NCBI GenBank assembly: GCA_023299945.1
Contig: JALZVZ010000279.1
Coordinates: forward strand, 1 to 10,971
Origin: Altererythrobacter sp.
GTDB taxonomy: Bacteria; Pseudomonadota; Alphaproteobacteria; Sphingomonadales; Sphingomonadaceae
Length of the DNA: 10,971 nucleotides
Reading direction: 5' to 3'
Position 1 is the first letter of the stretch. Each line of letters begins with the position of its first letter. The position numbers and the translations under genes were made by a program. The notes beneath the pieces were generated by a model, which did no database searches, had not been told where the DNA came from, and saw only the letters and a list, made by a program, of their open reading frames with translations. Of the stretch, positions 7,121 through 10,971 are shown piece by piece.

Positions 7121-8088
7121 CACATGCGACCAAAGACAACCGGATCCTGATCGCTAGCCACCAAAAGAAGCAAGCTACTCAGATCAAGAAACTGCTGGAA
7201 AAGGGCGGCTTTCATGCGGTTGAGACAGCAGCATCTGGTCAAGATGTATTAGACAAATGCGCGGCCCAAAAAACCCGCAAGGGCGGCGATGTCGAAACCC
7301 CGTTTGATTTGCTTATCCTCGATTTAGAAACACTTGAGGTTGACGGGTTAGAAGTCTGCGCGCGTTTGAGAGTACAAAATACCACGCGCAATATGCCGAT
7401 CCTGATTTGCACCGCGACCAATGACCTCGAAGTTCTGAACCAAGCCTATATGGCGGGGGCTGATGATTTTGTTATTCGGCCGATTGACGAGGTGCGCCTG
7501 TATGCCCGCGTCCGTACATTGCTTCGGATGCGCAGGGAGCAAAAGCGTAAAGAGCTGCGCGAGGCGGATTTGCGGCTGCAAAACCTCAATTTGAAACAGG
7601 GCAAATTGGAAGCGGCCTTGATTGAGCCGATAACAGGCTTGCCGCGCGACGGATTGGTTGAATTGCTGCTCAATAGCTGCCGCCAGGCTGAACAATCCGC
7701 CGCGCTTGGGCTGCTTCAAATCATCGATTTCGATCTCTACATGGAATTTCACGGCGAGGAACAAGCCAATCAGTTGAAAGCTGATGTTGCCGCAATTCTG
7801 CGCTCCACCGCCGGTCCCCTATCGGCAGTCTTGTGTGTGTACGGACCCGGTACTTTCATGGTGGTTCAGCCTGCCACGCAAACCTCTGACGAGATGATGG
7901 ACATGCTCGCACGGATTAAAAAGACCGTTGATGAAGCAGAGATTGAACACGGCAATTCGCTATCCGATCCCAACATCGTGCTTCACACAAGTTATAATTG
8001 GGGAGAGGGCGTGAGATTGGTTTCGTTAACAGGTGAGCTTCTAGAAGGCGCGAGAACCCAGCTATTGGAGTGGCAAAATGATGCGTAG
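7117..8088 (+). CDS. PleD-like response regulator with degenerate REC and degenerate GGDEF domains
   Basis: A 323-residue cytosolic protein with a receiver domain (about 8-137), a charged helical linker (about 138-168) and a GGDEF-fold domain (about 170-320). The receiver keeps the phosphoacceptor-position Asp69 (LLILDLE) and Thr99, but the Mg-binding acidic pair is replaced by Ser14-His15 (ILIASHQ) and the conserved Lys by Arg121 (VIRPID). In the GGDEF domain ITGLP (172-176) and Asp204 of IDFD survive. The K and ND of the DxDxFKxxND motif are gone, and the signature reads GPGTF (243-247) instead of GG(D/E)EF. There is no RxxD I-site before it. Diguanylate cyclase activity is therefore very unlikely and normal phosphorylation doubtful. 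As the fourth gene of the operon it probably acts as a protein-interaction or ligand-sensing regulator of the synthase (inference). It overlaps the previous gene by 4 nt and the next by 11 nt. Confidence 0.85.
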   Translation: MTHATKDNRILIASHQKKQATQIKKLLEKGGFHAVETAASGQDVLDKCAAQKTRKGGDVETPFDLLILDLETLEVDGLEVCARLRVQNTTRNMPILICTATNDLEVLNQAYMAGADDFVIRPIDEVRLYARVRTLLRMRREQKRKELREADLRLQNLNLKQGKLEAALIEPITGLPRDGLVELLLNSCRQAEQSAALGLLQIIDFDLYMEFHGEEQANQLKADVAAILRSTAGPLSAVLCVYGPGTFMVVQPATQTSDEMMDMLARIKKTVDEAEIEHGNSLSDPNIVLHTSYNWGEGVRLVSLTGELLEGARTQLLEWQNDA

Positions 8089-8911
8089 CCCTTTGCGAAT
8101 TAGTCTATGCTTGGCAGCACTGTTTAGTATGCCTGCCAGCCTGTCTGCACAAACCTCAGTCACCCCGCCGCCGCTTTCAACGATCCCGCAGGCTTCCGGC
8201 GGCGAAGAAAAACGCGGGCAAGCCATTGCGACAGTTTATTACTCGCAAAGCAAGCGCGGCTTTGATGATGATGGCAATGTTGTCGATATCAATGACTACG
8301 ATAAGCTAGAGGTATTTCTCCTCGCGGAATATGCCGTCACCGATGACCTAACCTTGATCTTCAATCCTAGCTTTCGCGATGTCTCTGTTGAGGGCGGCGA
8401 TAATAGCACTGGGCTTGGCTATACAGCCCTTGGTGCGCGCTATGATGTCTTGAAAGATGATGATGGCTGGCTCGCGTTAGAAGGATCGGTCAGAATTCCC
8501 GGCGTGGAGAGGGCGGATAACCTGGCCCAAGTCGGCAGTACCGATACCGAATATGACCTGCGGCTACGGGGCTTTCACAATATCTCGGTCGCTGGCTTGC
8601 CAGGCTTTGTAGATGCGCAAACCAGTTACCGGCTGCGTGATGGCGACCCGCCAAACGAATTTCATGGTGATTTGACTGTCGGGGTTCGACCCAAACAAAA
8701 TCTGCTTCTGATGGCGCAATCATTCAACACGATTAGCGATGGCGCAGGTCAGGGGATTTTCGATTCCTACCGCTATCACAATGTGCAGTTTAGCGCGGTG
8801 CAAACCGTGGCCGATGGCGTCAGCCTGCAGCTTGGGGTTGTTGGCACAATTGCGGGCGAAAATGCCTTGCGCGAACGCGGCGGATTTGCAGCGATCTGGG
8901 TGGATTTCTAG
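8078..8911 (+). CDS. Outer-membrane beta-barrel protein, candidate polysaccharide exit pore
   Basis: A 277-residue exported protein. It has a Sec signal peptide (about 1-24, cleavage near SLSA-QT) and then a short proline-rich stretch. The remainder alternates beta strands rich in aromatic and acidic residues (for example ATVYYSQSKRGF, LEVFLLAEYAVTDDLTLIFNPSF, YTALGARYDVL). The chain ends in Phe (AIWVDF), the classical BAM signal of outer-membrane barrels. It resembles the XagA/MetA-pathway-like barrel group from memory. It has no TPR superhelix, so it is not BcsC. Position as last gene of the operon suggests it provides the outer-membrane exit. ATG 8078 and ATG 8081 are both possible; GGAG at 8067-8070 is 7 nt from the first, which I prefer. 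The start lies inside the end of the regulator gene. Barrel nature is well supported; a secretion role is inference. Confidence 0.8.
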   Translation: MMRSPLRISLCLAALFSMPASLSAQTSVTPPPLSTIPQASGGEEKRGQAIATVYYSQSKRGFDDDGNVVDINDYDKLEVFLLAEYAVTDDLTLIFNPSFRDVSVEGGDNSTGLGYTALGARYDVLKDDDGWLALEGSVRIPGVERADNLAQVGSTDTEYDLRLRGFHNISVAGLPGFVDAQTSYRLRDGDPPNEFHGDLTVGVRPKQNLLLMAQSFNTISDGAGQGIFDSYRYHNVQFSAVQTVADGVSLQLGVVGTIAGENALRERGGFAAIWVDF

Positions 8912-8917
8912 GGCTGG

Positions 8918-9922
8918 CTAAACTGCGCTCAGCAAATCTTCTGCTGGCTTGTTCTGAATCGTGAAATCAGTGTCTGTCATCCCGCCTGCATCGGGGTCTG
9001 ATATCCAGCGCCAGATCAATGTCTGCTCAATGCCATGCGCCTTAGCCAGTGCAATCCATTCGCTCAACACGCGTAATTGCAATGACGGAGCCGCTGGAGC
9101 CCCTCGCTCCTCGGCGCTTTCCCAAGGTTTGTAAGTGGCGCCCTCTGCAGAACGCAAACCCACTTCCCCCAGCCAGAACGGTTTGCCATGCTTTCGGGCA
9201 AGACTTGTGCATATGTCCAATTCTTGGCCCATCGCGCTGCGCCAAGCGTCAGGTGTGTCGGGCGCACCAAGCGGCGGGTAAAGAGAGGCGGAAACAGTAT
9301 CAACTGCATCCCAAAACCGCACTTTCATCAATTCATCCGACCCATGCGCAACATATGTAAGCTTGCCAGAAAAGGCATTGCGTGTTTCGGCAATTATGTC
9401 ACCCCAGCGAGCCTGCTGCGTTGTGCCGCGCAATTCGGTGCCTATAGACAGGCTGTGTGCCCCTTCATCTTGAGCGGCTTTGGCAACCGGCATCAATGCC
9501 GCGTGATAGGCATCAAACCAGCGCTGCCAATCAGCCTCCGCTTCCATTTTGACGACGCCGGCCCAGCGTTCAGGAACCCAGACATGCGGCTTTACCATCA
9601 CGCGAAGACCAGCATTGAGAGCTGATTCAATGCCCATGCGCAAACGATCGTCAGGCAATGCACTGCCGTTGACCAAATCTGGGCTGGTCCCGCTCGATTG
9701 CCAGAAAAAAGGTATAATCGCGACGCTTTCAAATCCAGCGCGTTTGATCCGGCGCAGGCTTTCACGCGATTGCGAACTGCCAAAAGGCGCAGAAGCATCT
9801 TCGACTAGATTGACGCCAAGCGTCATAACCGAACCATTCGCCGAACCGATTGAAGGGACGCTAGCCATTTGTGGCATGAGCATGCTCGCCATACTTGAAC
9901 CAAGGAATAATCTGCGTTGCAT
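8918..9922 (-). CDS. GH113-like glycoside hydrolase, exported
   Basis: A 334-residue TIM-barrel glycosidase related to GH113 (beta-mannanase family, clan GH-A). The family pattern is readable: VMVKPHVWV (108-116), SIGTELRG with acid/base candidate Glu163 (159-166), FWLGEVGLRS with nucleophile candidate Glu253 (249-258), then PW (266-267) and the closing block TDTDFTIQNKPAEDLL (316-331). The N-terminus QRRLFLGSS fits a twin-arginine (RRxFL) export signal followed by a short hydrophobic run, so the enzyme is probably periplasmic or secreted. It converges on the polysaccharide operon with only 6 nt between stops. A processing hydrolase beside a synthase fits the role BcsZ plays in cellulose operons, though the fold family differs. 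Its substrate, mannan-like or another beta-glycan, is unknown. No strong ribosome site is seen; a GAG lies about 6-9 nt upstream of ATG 9920-9922. Confidence 0.85.
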   Translation of the reverse strand: MQRRLFLGSSMASMLMPQMASVPSIGSANGSVMTLGVNLVEDASAPFGSSQSRESLRRIKRAGFESVAIIPFFWQSSGTSPDLVNGSALPDDRLRMGIESALNAGLRVMVKPHVWVPERWAGVVKMEAEADWQRWFDAYHAALMPVAKAAQDEGAHSLSIGTELRGTTQQARWGDIIAETRNAFSGKLTYVAHGSDELMKVRFWDAVDTVSASLYPPLGAPDTPDAWRSAMGQELDICTSLARKHGKPFWLGEVGLRSAEGATYKPWESAEERGAPAAPSLQLRVLSEWIALAKAHGIEQTLIWRWISDPDAGGMTDTDFTIQNKPAEDLLSAV

Positions 9923-10158
9923 AATAGCTCATAGTCTTAGGAAAGGAACAACGCATTGAATATCGTTAATTTCTTACCATGCCCTTTTTAGACACATCAG
10001 GGAAATGCCTTACCGCTAGCAGCTGGCACAGATGTTGTAAGGATCATATTGTTTCGAAGTAACTAGCGGGCACCGTCAGAGCAAAGGCGCTCGTGTGGCG
10101 GAGCAGGCCAGGTCAGCTAGGACGTGGAAGTCTCTCGGCCCATAATTTGTGCTGGGGA
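9923..10158. other. Intergenic region upstream of the hydrolase gene
   Basis: About 236 nt between two minus-strand genes. It must hold the hydrolase promoter and the end of the cyclase transcript. I see no convincing terminator: the minus-strand hairpin GAGC-GCCTTT-GCTC around 10078-10094 is weak and has no T-run. On the minus strand a TTAACGAT word (TTAA at 9966-9969) resembles an alphaproteobacterial CtrA half site, but the second half is poor. A 7-bp inverted repeat CCGCTAG/CTAGCGG (10013-10019 and 10063-10069) is present. No small gene is supported. Confidence 0.6.
10013..10069. repeat. Short inverted repeat with 43-nt spacer
   Basis: CCGCTAG (10013-10019) and CTAGCGG (10063-10069) are exact reverse complements, 43 nt apart, upstream of the hydrolase gene. 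The arms do not extend further. This could be chance or a looping operator pair; no function is assigned. Confidence 0.3.
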
Positions 10159-10971
10159 TTAAGCCGCTATCGCCGGAGCGTAGCCATTGCTGCCGATCAC
10201 ACGATTGCGACCTGTATCCTTTGCTTGATACAGGTTCTTATCTGCCAGAGCTAGCGCGCTGCGCATCGAAACGCCGGGCGTGATTGGCGCCCAGCCAATG
10301 CTCAAGGTTACGCTCACACCAATGGCTGGAACCTGTTCTTTTATGGCGGTGGTTATTGCCACTCGAAACTCGTCCAAAGCTGCGCAGCTATCGCCTGCAT
10401 GGTTGCTGTCGAGGAGCAGCACAAATTCTTCACCGCCAATGCGGGCAACATAATGGCCATGTTGAGCAGCCTCCTGTGCAAAGGCGCGCAGGACGTCGTC
10501 ACCTACCAAATGGCCAAAGCGATCATTGATCGATTTGAAGTGATCAAGATCGGCTATTGCGATCCGGTCATAAATACCATCATCCTGATTATGCGCAAAA
10601 ACGGTTTCAAAATGACGCCGGTTTGGTAGGTTCGTGAGCATATCAGTATTTGATCGTTCGGCGTAAATTTGCGCGTTATATCGGGCTTTGTCGCGTTGCC
10701 GCTTGATAGTCATAAATCGGTCAGCAACGCCGAGTGATGAAACGATCAGTTCAAAAGCAAACGCAGCATATATCAAATAGTCCAGCCATGGCGGTCCTTG
10801 ATAGAAATCCATCATCCTGAGAATGCGCTCTCCCCCAGCTGCGAGAATGGGCATCCACGCAATGGTCCGAAACAGGGCCGCGCGGCTTCCTTTGCGCAGA
10901 GCCGAAATTATGGCGACCGAATACGTCACAAGAACGGGGGCAAAAGCCAAATAATAGAATTTTTGCGCAAA
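10159..10971 (-). CDS. Membrane diguanylate cyclase (7TM-type sensor plus GGDEF), 5'-truncated by window edge
   Basis: The C-terminal 270 residues of a membrane GGDEF protein. The frame is open through the right edge, so the start lies outside the window and an in-frame TTG at 10948-10950 is internal. About three membrane helices are visible (near residues 6-25, 34-47 and 62-82 from the edge), resembling the end of a 7TMR-DISM sensor, then a helical linker (about 86-108). The GGDEF domain has LTNLPNRRHF, ADLDHFKSINDRFGH with metal ligand Asp141, GHLVGDD, and an intact GGEEF (179-183). It should make c-di-GMP from GTP at the inner membrane. The inhibitory I-site RxxD is not conserved: the aligned residues are QHGH (170-173), so product inhibition through that site is unlikely. 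It is 236 nt from the hydrolase gene on the same strand and could supply c-di-GMP relevant to the neighbouring polysaccharide system, but this is inference from proximity only. Confidence 0.9.
   Translation of the reverse strand, partial: FAQKFYYLAFAPVLVTYSVAIISALRKGSRAALFRTIAWMPILAAGGERILRMMDFYQGPPWLDYLIYAAFAFELIVSSLGVADRFMTIKRQRDKARYNAQIYAERSNTDMLTNLPNRRHFETVFAHNQDDGIYDRIAIADLDHFKSINDRFGHLVGDDVLRAFAQEAAQHGHYVARIGGEEFVLLLDSNHAGDSCAALDEFRVAITTAIKEQVPAIGVSVTLSIGWAPITPGVSMRSALALADKNLYQAKDTGRNRVIGSNGYAPAIAA

Noticed and set aside
1..10971. CRISPR array, insertion sequence or phage genes
   Set aside because: No regularly spaced repeats, transposase, integrase or terminal inverted repeats were seen on either strand.

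Overview
The window looks like a chromosomal segment of an alphaproteobacterium. The protein style (a vir-type VirB11, a YhhQ-type transporter, a 7TM-GGDEF cyclase, a synthase of the CESA_like_2 type) and the moderately GC-rich codon use suggest Sphingomonadales, perhaps Erythrobacteraceae. That placement is inference; no marker gene here proves it.

Left part (1-1829). The window opens inside a VirB11-type secretion ATPase gene, so a type IV secretion cluster probably lies further left. A queuosine-precursor transporter of the YhhQ family converges on it, 3 nt away. A complete tRNA-Arg(TCT) with encoded CCA follows, then about 330 nt of gene-free, partly AT-rich DNA. That stretch carries a plausible sigma70 promoter (1735-1763) and a perfect 8-bp hairpin (1789-1808) in front of the main operon.

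Core (1830-8911). Five tightly packed plus-strand genes (junctions +2, 0, -4 and -11 nt) form what appears to be an exopolysaccharide synthase operon. In order they are: a secreted, membrane-tethered BcsB-family protein; a cellulose-synthase-superfamily GT2 enzyme with an N-terminal GspE_N/MshEN-like domain in place of PilZ; a polytopic, GT-C-like membrane protein; a PleD-like REC-GGDEF protein whose receiver and cyclase motifs are both degenerate; and an outer-membrane beta-barrel. Converging on it with a 6-nt gap is a GH113-like glycoside hydrolase with a Tat-like signal.

Right edge (10159-10971). A minus-strand membrane diguanylate cyclase with an intact GGEEF and no canonical I-site is cut by the window end.

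Working model (inference): the GT2 enzyme polymerises and translocates a beta-glycan, the BcsB-like protein receives it in the periplasm, the barrel provides the outer-membrane exit, and the hydrolase trims the chain. The GT-C-like protein may decorate the chain. Control may run through the pseudo-REC/pseudo-GGDEF protein and the MshEN-like domain, both of which look as if they have lost classical phosphorylation or c-di-GMP chemistry. The combination differs from canonical bcsABZC operons and is the most interesting content of the window.
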